From the NCBI GenBank assembly GCA_016169945.1, contig JADLSH010000286.1:1-64000 (forward strand): a DNA stretch of 64,000 nt, given 5' to 3'. Made by a program: the position numbers and the translations under genes. This document shows, piece by piece, positions 53,116 to 63,843 of this stretch. Source of the DNA: Trachythela sp. YZ-2020. Taxonomy: Eukaryota; Cnidaria; Anthozoa; Malacalcyonacea; Clavulariidae. Numbering within the stretch: position 1 is the stretch's first letter; the number at the start of each line of letters is the position of its first letter. The notes beneath the pieces were generated by a model. The model made no database searches. It was given only the letters and a program-made list of their open reading frames with translations, and was not told the DNA's origin.

Positions 53116-53883
53116 AACAATATGAAACATACCTTAAAAAAAGGGTGGACTTTTGTCATCAAAGAAAAATTGCTTACCACTCACCACTAATGAAAGATGC
53201 TCTGGGTTTTTGGATGGAACTTCACAATAGGACTCAGCTACTCCACCATTGGGACAGCTCGATCTGCACTCTCGAATGTGATCATAGATGGAGAATGTGA
53301 GAACTTTGGCTCTCATCCGCTTGTGAGTAGATTCATGAAATCTGTTTTTCTTGTAAATAAACCAGTTCCGAAGTATAATACGACATGGGATGTTGCAGTG
53401 GTACTGAAGCATCTAGAACATTTTATCCTCATACTGAAATAACACTTAAGAATCTTAGCCTGAAACTTGTCATGATTATTTTGTTGATATCAGGTCAGCG
53501 AGGACAAACTGTATATTTCATGAGTTTGGACGGTATGCAAATGACAGAAGACGTTTGTTGTTTCCACATTTCTGAACATACCAAAACAAGCAAGCCCGGG
53601 TCCTCACCACCAACAATTGTTATTAAGAAATATTCTGTGAATGAGAGGATTTGTCCACTAAAAACACTGCAAGATTATTTAGCACGAACATGCTCTTTAA
53701 GAAACGGAGAGAATAAACTGTTTATTAGTTTTCAGAAACCTTATAAAGCAGTCAGTAGACAGACAATATCTCGGTGGGTCGGGACAATTATGACGGATGC
53801 TGGTATTGATACTACACGGTTTCACCCCGCACAGTACCAGAGCTGCTTCGACATCTAAAGCTAACGCGAGAGCGGTTCCAATT

Positions 53884-55491
53884 CACGACTTCAGCCCTAG
53901 AAACACGTGTTGGCATCACCATGGCTAAAAATGTTGAAATGCGGACATTCGTAAGGTGTTCTATTACGGCAATACATAAAGATTCATTTTTAAAGCCCGA
54001 TATAGTGCAGTAAAACTTTTTATGACAAGATACATTCTATAAAGATGTTTGAATCACGTTTATACGTTCAGAATTTAAGTTAGTAACGTAATGTCAATGA
54101 ATTTGTGAAGACCCACATATGGAAAACTTTCGAATTTTATGAATTGTGCGCCATTTTCTGCGCCAAAAAAGGTACAACTGTACATAACAAAATATAACAA
54201 AATAGGCTTCGTCGATTTGTGCGCCAAGAAAGATCGTTGTGCGCCCGGCGCAGAGTCTTTTCATTCCATATACTGGTGTCCACTTTATATATAATATACA
54301 AAATATAATATACGTTTGAAATATTTGCTGCAGAAACTCCACTTAAATATCTGAAGAAAGATACGCTTTAAAAGTCATGACGCAAATTATCATGATTCAA
54401 ATGCCAATGACAATGTCAATACACTAGAAAGCTTCTAAGAATATAGTCATAGACAATAACGAAATATGACATCGGAATCCTTTTCCCGCTCATCAAATAT
54501 ATATAACAAGCGTAAAGTATAATATAGTTGAAAAGTCAAGAAATTTTTCTTTTAATGATGGCCAAATTAAGTTTGTAAACAGATATTTCGAACTTCACTT
54601 TATGTTTCAAAAATATTTTATGGAAAATCGTTTCATTCGTTTATTTTTTAAATTCTGAACGTATAAATTTGATTTAAACATCTTTATGTTGCTTGTTTGA
54701 CGAGGATTACAAATATATAATATTCATCTTGTCATAAAAACGTTTTACTGCACGTCTGCACTATATTGCGCTTTAAAGGGCATCTTTTTGCCGTAATAGA
54801 ACACCTTACGAAGTGTCCGCATTTCAAAATTTTTAGCTCCGTTGCTATGGTGATGCTAACACGTGTTTCTAGGGCTAAAGCAGTGAACTCTAAGTAGACT
54901 GGAACGATAACTCGGCCGCCATCTTTGAAGCCAAATTGATGGCCGCCATTGAAGGATCGAAGCCGAAAATACACCGCCTAAAAAGCGTCGATTTTCTTAC
55001 ACAAAACATCCTCATTGGGGCAAGATTAAAGGCTTAATTCAAACAAACAACAATACTTGAACTTTAGTAAAAAACAAGTTTCAAGACCGTAGAAAGATTT
55101 TATCCTTATTTTCTTTAAAGTTGAAGAGCGAAGTTTTCATCGGCACGTTCAAACTTGTCCAATATTTCGAATATAAAGCTGACACCCCTGAAGTTTTTGC
55201 AGTTGGTGAACGTAGACTACTTAGAACTATCCAGAAAACCAAGTTTGAATCTTTGAAATTGAAAAATTCGGATGAAAAAGCTATTTTTCTTGCTCATTTT
55301 CGCTAAAAAAGACACTTGACTGAATTACCCACTCCTTAAAACTCGTCTTAGTCCTTTTGAAAGTGCATTTTAGTCGCACGGTTCCCGCCTTTTCTTCAAA
55401 TTATGCATCAATTTGGCTTCACCCAATCATAGGGCTTAATCATAGGAGTTAGCGTTCCAGTCTACTTAGAGTTCACTGGGCTGAAGTCGCG
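53884..55491. mobile_element. Long-TIR DNA element inserted in the recombinase
   Basis: Ends CACGACTTCAGCCC (53884) and GGGCTGAAGTCGCG (to 55491) are inverted; arms continue for about 190 bp (53884-54080 against about 54655-54880). AATT flanks both sides (53880-53883, 55492-55495) as a possible 4-bp target duplication. Its right arm is itself cut by a 598-bp MITE. Without that MITE it is about 1.0 kb, with no coding sequence; superfamily not assigned. Confidence 0.8.
54881..55478. mobile_element. hAT-like MITE, copy 1
   Basis: Inverted ends CAGTGAACTCTAAGTAGACT (54881) and its complement ending at 55478; pairing runs about 26 bp. An 8-bp target duplication, GGCTAAAG (54873-54880) and GGCTGAAG (55479-55486), differs at one base. 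CAGTG ends with 8-bp duplications are typical of hAT elements. Inserted in the right arm of the element above. Confidence 0.85.
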
Positions 55492-55765
55492 AATTGATAT
55501 ATCATTATGTCGACAGCCGGATGGCAGACGGCCACAACATTCCAGAAGTCCTATAATAAGCCAATTGTTGAAACTGATAGTACACATGATATGGCAGATG
55601 CGTTGCTGTCTTCATTGTGAATTCTTTATTTAATTGTGTGGAATGTGTTATTTGACTACTAATCCATGATTATATGTATTTATTGCCAATGCATTGCCTT
55701 TTTGCTGTTATGTTTATATCCAGCATGCTTAGACCTTTGATCAATAGGTCATGTGAGCCTTAAAG

Positions 55766-55887
55766 TCTCATGAGATCACATGCCTCCGGTCATGTGATAG
55801 AATTGGTAAAATTAAGCGAGACTTACCTGGAAGTTGAAGTTTGATTGAAATTCTATCACATGACCATTGGAGGCAGGGGATCACGTG
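55766..55887. repeat. DIRS internal complementary region
   Basis: 55766-55804 is the reverse complement of the left terminus (51073 on) and 55806-55887 that of the right terminus (59089 back to about 59008), joined head to head. This lets a DIRS circular intermediate restore both ends. Located 145 bp after the recombinase stop. Confidence 0.85.
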
Positions 55888-58800
55888 CCCAAACTGAACG
55901 CATGAGGACCCGCACGATGCAATTATGCTTAATGACATTAAAATTAATAGGTCAAACTGTCATCAATCACGTTTTTTTTGCAGAACATAGCTGAGCATAA
56001 CATCCGGTTAATGTAGTATAATATTAGGCAATAAGCTACCAGCTTTACTAAATGCAATACGAGACCGACGTTGCTTTGGTCTTTGCGTGCCAGATTTAGA
56101 ATATTAAGTTTTATTAAATGAAAAATTGAAATACGATAGTTTACCTTAATTTCATTCACGCTCATGACGACATGAGTATTATATGTTCAATTAACAACAA
56201 CATCACAGATGTATATAAAAATATGTTTTCGTTATATAGGCTAGAATTTAGCTTCAACTGATTAAGCAAAGATGACTACATCTTCTTAAACATGCCAGCA
56301 AAAGATGACTGCATCTTTCTGCCACAATGGTTTCCTCTAAACTTATTCTTTATAATAGAAACAAAAATAGTTGCTATATAGCGCTAGCATTTGCATCACT
56401 GTTGAGATTTGACGCATCTTATATACTTATAGGCGTCATTTCGTTTATACTGCATTCTATAAAAAACTCAGAGCGTGCAGTTGGAAATTGCGCGCAAATC
56501 ATACTAGCTGAATTGCGAATATATATAGCAATGCGATGCCCATTTATAATAGAATATATATGTTTTCATTATAAAGGCTAGAATTTAGCTTCAACTGATT
56601 AAGCAAAGATGACTACATCTTCTTAAACATGCCAGCAAAGGATGACTGCATCTTTCTGACACAAGAGTTTCCGCTAAACTTATTCTTTATAATAGAATTG
56701 AAACAAAAATAGTTGCTATATATAGCGCTAGCATTTGCATAACTGTTGAGATTTGACGCATGTTATATACTTATAGGCGTCATTTCGTTCATACTGCATT
56801 CTATATAAAACTCAGAGCGACCAGTTGTAAATTGCGCTCAAATCATGCTGAATTGCGAATATATACCTATATATGTTTTCATTATAAAGGCTAGAATTTA
56901 GCTTCAACTGATTAAGCAAAGATGACTACATCTTCTTAACCTGCCAGCAAAAGATGACTGCATCTTTCTGACACAAGAGTGTCCGCTAAACTTATTATTT
57001 ATAATAGAAACAAAAATAGTTGCTATAAAGCGCTAGCATTTGCATAACTGTTGAGATTTGACGCATGTTATATACTTACAGAATACAGGCGTCATTTCGT
57101 TTATACTGCCTTCTATATAAAACTCAATTTGATATGGTTATTAAAGATTATTAATGATCTGTATTGTACATAAGACGGGACATCAAATGTTTTCCTCAGT
57201 CAACGCCATTTTTTGGTTAACGCACCTGTGATTTCGGCAGCGCTAGAACCATGTAGTGCTCGTTTTCAGTACTCAGCTCATTGACATTATTGTAGACATA
57301 TCTTCTCTGCATTACCTAGTACCTACTGTACTACAATGTGCTCGTTATTTACTTGAATGTTACGAATAACTTAGCGTTTCAAGAGTTATATCATTGCGCA
57401 TTGAGATTCGAGTTGCTGTGCAATAATTATGATTGGCCTTCTAGATTCAACTGATTAAGCAAAGATGACTATACATCTTCTTAACCTGACAGCAAAAGAT
57501 GACTACATCTTTCTGGCACAAGAGCATCCACTAAAAGAATTCTCACTAACATTACAACAGCATTTACCTGTGGGTATGCGCATTCTTTCATGCTGAATAT
57601 TTTATACAAAGGCCGCATATACTAGTACTTGATATAAATTTCCAAATAACTAAATAACTTATAATAATTCAAGAGTTATATCATTGCGCATTGAGATTTA
57701 AATTGCTGTGCAATAGTTTTGATTGGCATCCTAGCTTCAACTGATTATAAGCAAAGATGACTACATCTTCTTAATCTGCCAGCAAAAGATGACCTCATCT
57801 TTCTGGAACAAGAGCATCCACTAAAAGAATTCTCACTAACACTACAACAGGATTTACTGTGAATGTGGGTATGTGCATTATTTCATGCTGACTCTTTTAT
57901 ACAAAGGCCGCATATATTTAATATAAATTTCCAAATAACTTAAAATTTCAAGATATATATATCATTGCTCATTGAGATTTAAGTTGCTGTGCAATAATTA
58001 TGATTGACCTTCTAGATTCAACTGATTATAAGCAAAGGTGATTACATCTTCTTTAATCTGACAACAAAAGATGACTTCATCTTTCTGACACAAGAGCATC
58101 CACTAAAATAATTCTCACTAACATTACAACAGCATTGTTATGTTGTTGCGGTACGCGCGAATTTATATGGCGACAACATGGAGCCGAACGTTGTGGCGCG
58201 GGATGCTAAATAATGTTACTAAATATAATTGGTTCAGAATAAGTATATGTTTCCAGATATCGTTTTATTGCATGAGATACTGGTGCGCATTTGCGCGATT
58301 TTATATCTGATATGCTTCTCTGAATCTTGATCACTGTACCGTACTACCGTCGCAAATACTTATCTTCATTGTATTGTTCCAGAGGTCTGCTACGTGCTGT
58401 ATTCCATCCGCTCGGCTTTATTTATACTCCTTGACTAAATGCCAGAACAAAAATATGGCAAAGGAAGTTATCGAAATGACGAATATAACCTATAGCCACT
58501 GCTATTCGCCAATGGCATCGGCTGATCGAAAATATACTTCGCGGCAGTATTAAATTTGGCGCGCACTCTACCATGCATGAAAAATCTTAAATGATGGCGT
58601 TGACAAATGGAACGCTACAGTATTTACTATTTAGTAAACTATTACAGGAGTTATCAATATTTAAACCAAGCGCAAAGTCTTTGATTAAATTACATCTGCT
58701 TCTGATCATGAAGTGAGTAAATTCAATTAATACATTTCAACCCTCAAACGCCTGCCTTTCGGATGCCTTGGAAACCAACACCTTTTCCCTTAATTTTTTC

Positions 58801-58978
58801 ACACGTCGTGCGGGTCCTCATGTTTCATTGGACAATTGATAACATCCCACCCTCTTCCCTGCGGGAATAGTCATAATAATTCGTATTCTAGACTTCTATT
58901 TCTAGTGTTTGTTATAATAGGCTTGATGGTAATGTGGTCTTGTTTACTAAGGTCACATGTACCTATTGATCCTGTAAA
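55888..58978. repeat. Tandem repeats with AAAGATG...CATCTTT palindromes
   Basis: Six copies of TTCAACTGATTA(TA)AGCAAAGATG occur near 56250, 56590, 56900, 57445, 57735 and 58015, with spacings of about 340, 310, 545, 290 and 280 bp. Each carries two short palindromes, AAGATGactacatctt and AAAGATGactgcATCTTT. The first three copies share more than 250 bp, the last three form a second subfamily. A 17-bp inverted pair CATGAGGACCCGCACGA lies at both edges (55900-55916; 58806-58824). No coding sequence seen. Confidence 0.75.
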
Positions 58979-59089
58979 CAATGAACCTACGCGTGCGCAG
59001 TGCTTCTCATGTGACCCCCTACCTCCAATGGTAATGTGATAGAATCTCAATCAAACTTCAACTTCCAGGTAAGTCTCGTTTAATTTTAC
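58979..59089. repeat. DIRS right terminal inverted repeat
   Basis: Inverted match to the left terminus, plus an outer extension of about 44 nt (59046-59089, with CAGGTAAGT at 59066-59074) that is also copied in the internal complementary region. Confidence 0.82.
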
Positions 59090-59218
59090 AATCAACTGGA
59101 ATCATGAGACTAAACATAAGCATGTAGTTACGATTGCGAAATGTACATGTTGCAATTAAACTATTATTAGACTTCTAGCGCGAGATTGACTGACGTCAGA
59201 AAGCAATAAACCTCAACC

Positions 59219-59794
59219 CATTGAACTATAATAGACTGGAACGCTAACGCAGGGGGGGGAATTGAAGCCAGCTTAATTCAGTTTTTCTGAGGTTTGAGTT
59301 GAAATACTTAACGCCGAACATTGGGCTGTATATGAAATTGAAGCTATTAAAAAGTTCTATTTGATATAAAAACGTCAAGACTTTAGGTTAAAAGGAAATA
59401 CTTAAAACTTTGAGGGAAAATTTGCCGTATTTTACAAAATCGCGGTTGTTTTTGTATTTTTTAAGTATTTCCATTTTAATTGCCTAAAGTCTTGAAGTTT
59501 TTATATCAAATAGAACTTTTTAATAGCTTCAATTTCATATACAGCCCAATGTTCGGCGTTAAGTATTTCAACTCAAACCTTAGACTTGCTCCAAGTCTGT
59601 CTCTTATAGGGGGAGTATATTAGGGCGCGCGAAAATGCGGCTCCGCCTTCCGCCTTAATTTCCTTCCGCCCGCATTTTCGCATGAGACAGACTTGGAGCA
59701 AGTCTACTCAAACCTCAGAAAAACTAGCTTAGCTTCAACGAATCATAGGACTTGATCATAGGAGTTAGCGTTCCAGTTTACTTAGAGTTCACTG
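59219..59794. mobile_element. hAT-like MITE, copy 2 (fold-back)
   Basis: Right end matches copy 1 (AGAGTTCACTG) and the left is CATTGAACTATAATAGACTG. The perfect 8-bp duplication CCTCAACC lies at 59211-59218 and 59795-59802. Inside, about 140-bp arms (59279-59418 against 59445-59580 plus 59716-59725) are almost perfectly complementary around a short loop, so transcripts would form a long hairpin. Confidence 0.88.
59581..59706. mobile_element. 126-bp MITE nested in hAT-like MITE copy 2
   Basis: Inverted ends TAGACTTGCTCCAAGTCTGT (59581) and complement to 59706, pairing 23 bp, with a second inner pair CGCGAAAATGCGG/CCCGCATTTTCGC. The 9-bp duplication CTCAAACCT is at 59572-59580 and 59707-59715. 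A 9-bp duplication suggests a Mutator-like family. Confidence 0.88.
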
Positions 59795-59873
59795 CCTCAA
59801 CCACAACCACTACAGAACCGTGACATATCGTTGTATTTGCGTGTACTTCTATCTGGTAAGCATATTTAGTGGT

Positions 59874-61447
59874 ATGGCTTGGCTGTCTGACGATAACGTT
59901 AACATGCTAAATGGTGGCCTGTTTATCGCCAAGGCGGTTCTAACTACAGTCTGTATATTTCTTCTATACAAGATTGTGAAATATTTTACTGGCGACGAAA
60001 CGCGAGAAGTGCCAGAAATCTCAGGTTCAAACCGACGTCGACTTGGTCATTCTGAAGAACTGTTTGATATTTTTTCCATGGAAAAATCAGGCTCATTGAA
60101 TATATGTTTGGCGATATCTATAACATCCAAACAGAGTCTGGTACACCAACATGTTCGCGACGCTCTGGTACTCTTGGCCAAACGACAGCCGATGCTTCGA
60201 GCAGTCATAACAACAATGGCGAACGGAGATAAATATTTCGAGATCAAGGACATCAATGAAGTCATGACAATGCTAGATATCTCTACTTCTGATGTAAAGA
60301 CTTCGGACTGGCAAAATGTTTGGTTTGAATATACAGCAAAACAGAGAGGAAATGATCTGTTATGGCGTGTTGTGATATTACAAGAGGAATTCATACCAGA
60401 TACCAAAGATTACGCAAATACATTAATGTTTAACTTTAATCATTCCTGCACTGACGGCGTGTCTAGTGTAAAGTTTTGTAAGCAGTTTCTCAATAACATG
60501 AACGAACTCGCAAGCGGCACTAGTTGTGTTGAACAAGAAATCTCCAGTTTAGATTTTCTGCCACCTTGCCACGAGATTGTCACACGGGGACGAATTTCGC
60601 ATTCATTATTTAATTTTATGCTGGTTTATTGTGGCCTAGGGTCGATGTTCAAATTTCTAATGGAAAGAATGTTACCTCGCTTGATAGAAAAGACGCCGAA
60701 TAATCCGTATTACGAGCAATTCCCATTAAATCGAGAGGTCTCTAACTCACACGCACCAAGTCGGCTGAATGTAAAGCTTTTTACTGAGAACGAAACAAGG
60801 GATATTGTAAAAGCCTGTAAAGCAAATAATTGCACAGTAACTGGAGCTATCACAGCTGCGGCACATCTAGCTTTCTGTCAAATTCTACGAGATGATACGC
60901 CGAAAAATCTGAAGTTAGATTGCATGTTTGCTATCAATGGCCGACGCTTCTGTGATCCAAAACCGCACGAGGATTACCTAGGGCTTTTGTTTATACTTAT
61001 CAAAACTTTTACATAAAGTATACGACAGGCGCTGTTGCTGACTTTTGGAAGCTATCAGAAGAAACTACTCAGCGAATTAAAGATTTTGTGAGGAAAGAAG
61101 CATATGTAGCTGAAACGACAGTGGTGAATGGAATAATGAAACCAAGAGAACAATTCAATCTATTTTCTAATGATAAGTTATTTCCCAAATCTATCTGTAA
61201 TATCATATCAAGTTTCGGGTCCTTTGATTTTGGTGAACAGCAGCCTGAGACATATACACTACAAGAATGTCTTATACACACTCTTGTCCATGGTATGAAC
61301 GGTAATTTCTCTCATTTTATATACACCATTAATGGTAAAATGACCTGGCAAATTGCCAGTAATGTGACAGTGGACAAGAATCACGCTGAGTTGTTTGCTA
61401 ACCTTTGCTTCGATAAGCTTAATGAAATTTCATGTGGCACAGTTTAA
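59874..61447 (+). CDS. HxxxDG acyltransferase-like membrane protein, one frameshift
   Basis: Single-exon reading from ATG 59874; the frame is open upstream to 59820 without another ATG. An N-terminal hydrophobic segment (residues about 16-33, AKAVLTTVCIFLLYKIV) suggests a membrane anchor. HSCTDG at 60441-60458 (residues 190-195) matches the HxxxDG catalytic motif of the condensation-domain/alcohol acetyltransferase superfamily, in which the His acts as base. The first frame ends at 61016; the sequence continues from about 61009 in another frame (IKYTTGAVADFWKLSEE) to the stop at 61445-61447, so one base appears lost around 60985-61010. About 520 residues in all, a plausible length. Substrate unknown. 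It could be a recent pseudogene or a sequence error. Confidence 0.65.
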
Positions 61448-61637
61448 GAAGAAAACTGTTGTTCATTGTAAGTGTTAGAAACATTAAGCAAAGTGTACAT
61501 GACATACTACAGTAGCATTGGATATTTATTTGCCCAATATCGAAAATTATAGGGTCGAGACCTACTGCATTGTTATTTATGCAGTGTGAAGATAAGGTAT
61601 TTTTATTGTTGTAGTAGCTATCTGTTTAGTTCTGATT

Positions 61638-61643
61638 ATTAAA
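61638..61643 (+). promoter_or_regulatory. Possible poly(A) signal
   Basis: ATTAAA, 190 nt past the stop of the acyltransferase-like gene, in a T-rich context. Confidence 0.35.
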
Positions 61644-63309
61644 GTTTCATTTTCTTATAACTACTGAATGAAAACATCGAACTCCTATATTTGTTGAAAT
61701 CACTTTATTAATATATCCATGCAGATCAGGTCGGATACAGCGCGAGATATGAAAAAAATCCTTTTGAGTTTAAAATCGCACCTAGCGAGGGGTGAGATTT
61801 TGGATCTCAGCAGGCGGTTTGTTTTTCATAAGTAAAAATGATTCATTCAAACTTCCAATGCAGGCAACTCTGTAGTTCCGGAAACGGCGAAATTTCGGTA
61901 AATGTTTTTCGGTAAAACTCAAAATAAACTTTTGGTTGAGCAGGATGGTGTAGAATTAGGAGCGTTAGGGTTAGGAATTGGGGTGAAGATCACAGATTAA
62001 ATATTCGTGTGCGAAGCATGACGATACTGACCCATTTCCTGTTTTTCCCTAGCCTTTTGTAAAGGAAGTTATTAAGTAAAAGAAGTAAAGTTTACTTGAT
62101 ATAAAATTGTGAGTTGCAATCGCATAATACGAATAGGTAATAGCATGGTTTCTAGTGCAATTTGGATATAATATGCACCAGTGAGTTTTTTAAATACTTC
62201 AAAATAACACGAGACGGAAGGCGAGTCCTTTTGCGGTCTTTAAAAAACTCATGTGCTGTAAACCTTAGTTGAACACTTGAACGCTCCCTTTTAGTTACCA
62301 ATAACGCTAACTATGCTTTTGAAGTCCCACTCACAACGTCGTGGCTGATGCTGTGGTAAACTGCAATCTTGGCCAAACGTTCGTAGAACGACTGAACGAA
62401 TGCGCATTTTTCCCTATCGTCGGGATTTAAAATCATATTGTATCTCCCCCCGCGCTCCCCATTCAACGTTGCTTTCTCGCTTGTCAACTGCATGTAACAG
62501 TGTGTTTTCCCAGATGCCAAGTCATTAAAATGAACGCAATATTAAAATTGAATTGATCCTCAGAAACCTCAGAAAAAAATGCACAGAAAATGAATCATCG
62601 TTCTGCGGTTTGTGGCCAAGAAAGAAAACACCATTTATTCTTATACAATATGCATGTGATTATACAATATGATTGATTACCAACATACAATATACAATAT
62701 GATTGATTACCAACAATAATTAATAACTGGTTAGACTGGTTTAATCTCTGATTAATTCAACCTCTAAATAAGTCAAATCTTCAATAAATAAAGCAAATTT
62801 GGAATTAAATTACATTTAAAGATGTGCTTCATCTGTTTGTGTTAATTTTATTATAAAATTCTGTTGGTCTCACTATATTTTGGATTTTCATTATCGTCGT
62901 GCTTGATCATTGTCTCGTGTCTCTCAATATAGGCCTACGTACGAACTGTGCTTTACTGGTTTCGGCTACAGAACATCTGTCTGTCTACATATTTTACTGC
63001 CTGTATTCTCTCTTTGTGGATTACGACATAACGTATGGAAGTTCTATAAAGATTTGATGATCTATGGTTAATTCAATTTAAATAAACAGAATTTTACCAT
63101 TTTGACCGTTGGTCAGGATTAGATTTTTAAATTTTTCGCGGCGACAATATCAAGTTTCCTTGGCAACAAACATATTCACTTTCGCATATTATTTGCTGGT
63201 CTATCTTAATTTTCCTCGCTGGCTGTCATTTTTGGTGACTTATTCTTTCAATTTGGTATTCATTTTATCTTGTCTTGGGTGGCGTTAATCGTGAATTATT
63301 GTACTTTAA
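61644..63309. other. Mostly featureless AT-rich sequence
   Basis: No gene I can support. A 69-codon minus-strand ORF at 62520-62311 starts at TTG, has no splice signals nearby and resembles nothing known to me. A short direct duplication ACAATATGATTGATTACC occurs at 62664-62681 and 62694-62711. Confidence 0.4.
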
Positions 63310-63396
63310 ACTCCTATCGTCTTCGAAGTTCAATTTGAAGAACAAAATCTCGGAGTTTCCTTATTGTATTCTCTGGGTTTTCCTAAGGTTCTGTAT

Positions 63397-63843
63397 ATGG
63401 TTATGGCGAGGACAGCTCTCATAGCCCCAACTGTTCTATTAATTTTCGCATCCATATTTTACCATCATCTCAATGTAAACCCTGTTCTCACCTTCAACGT
63501 ACCGGATTTTGGCCTCAACCACCTCATCGTGTACTGTGAATCAATACCTGTTGGGTTTGAAGCAGTTCTTGCAACATTCTCCACAACCAGATTCCGTAAG
63601 TCTATCATTGTCGGGAAAAGTCATAATCAACTTGGCTTTCTATTCTCTATTCTCCTTTCATGTGGTGATATCCAAATCAACCCTGGTCCAATAACGAAGT
63701 ATTCTTGTCAACTATGCTCAAAAACAATTAAATCCACCGATAAGTCTATCCAGTGCGAAGTCTGCGCAGCTTGGTACCATACAAACTGTTGCAGTGTAAA
63801 CCTAAACAACAACAAAATCTCTGTCCAACTCCTCCTGTATATG
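63397..63843 (+). pseudogene. Non-LTR retrotransposon N-terminal ORF: 2A-like peptide and PHD finger
   Basis: First ATG 63397; frame open from 63310. Hydrophobic N-terminal stretch (ALIAPTVLLIFASIF), then LLSCGDIQINPGP, ending at 63690, which fits the 2A-like consensus D(V/I)ExNPGP except Gln for Glu. Directly after comes CQLCSKTIKSTDKSIQCEVC and WYHTNC, the first half of a PHD finger. The last zinc ligands (WICNQC) are in the +1 frame at about 63848-63865 and a further shift follows, so the copy is damaged. 2A-like peptides ahead of a PHD finger are known in APE-type non-LTR elements of marine invertebrates. The rest of the element lies beyond the window. Confidence 0.75.

Larger units (their letters stand above)
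52951..55621 (+). pseudogene. DIRS tyrosine recombinase, split by an insertion
   Basis: N-terminal (core-binding) part at 53080-53440 in two frames (DFITLKQYETYLKKR; LSYSTIGTARSALSN; SHPLVSRFMK). Catalytic domain at 53385-53880: first Arg in LISGQRGQTV, SEHTKTSKPG, ISRWVGTIMTDAGIDT. A one-base shift precedes HSTRAASTSKA (HxxR box). The reading is interrupted at 53883 by a 1.6-kb element and resumes at about 55500 with IIMSTAGWQTATTF and SYNKPI, which holds the Tyr nucleophile; stop at 55619-55621. All R-H-R-Y residues are recognisable but lie in different frames. Confidence 0.85.
51073..59089 (+). mobile_element. DIRS-like tyrosine-recombinase retrotransposon (decayed)
   Basis: Left terminal repeat starts at about 51073 (AATTCTATCACATGACCGG). 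The right one ends at about 59089 and is inverted: 30 nt from GAGAAGCACTGCGCACGCG onward are identical in inverted orientation (51107-51137 against 58979-59009). An internal complementary region at 55766-55887 is the reverse complement of the left end joined to that of the right end, the hallmark of DIRS elements. Between are gag-like, RT/RNase H and tyrosine recombinase sequences in that order. Much of the RT is deleted, frames are broken, and a 1.6-kb insertion splits the recombinase. Between the complementary region and the right repeat lie 3.1 kb of noncoding tandem repeats, not usual for DIRS. Confidence 0.82.

Noticed and set aside
55121..55306. 61-codon ORF inside hAT-like MITE copy 1
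   Set aside because: Not transposase-like; the MITE is non-autonomous.
56200..58140. CRISPR-like spaced repeats
   Set aside because: Repeats are long, diverged and irregularly spaced in a eukaryotic element; no short identical repeats with unique spacers.
59060..59080. CAGGTAAGT as a gene splice donor
   Set aside because: It is part of the DIRS terminal repeat and is copied in the internal complementary region; no exon precedes it.
62311..62520. 69-codon minus-strand ORF
   Set aside because: TTG start, no homology I recognise, no splice or start context.
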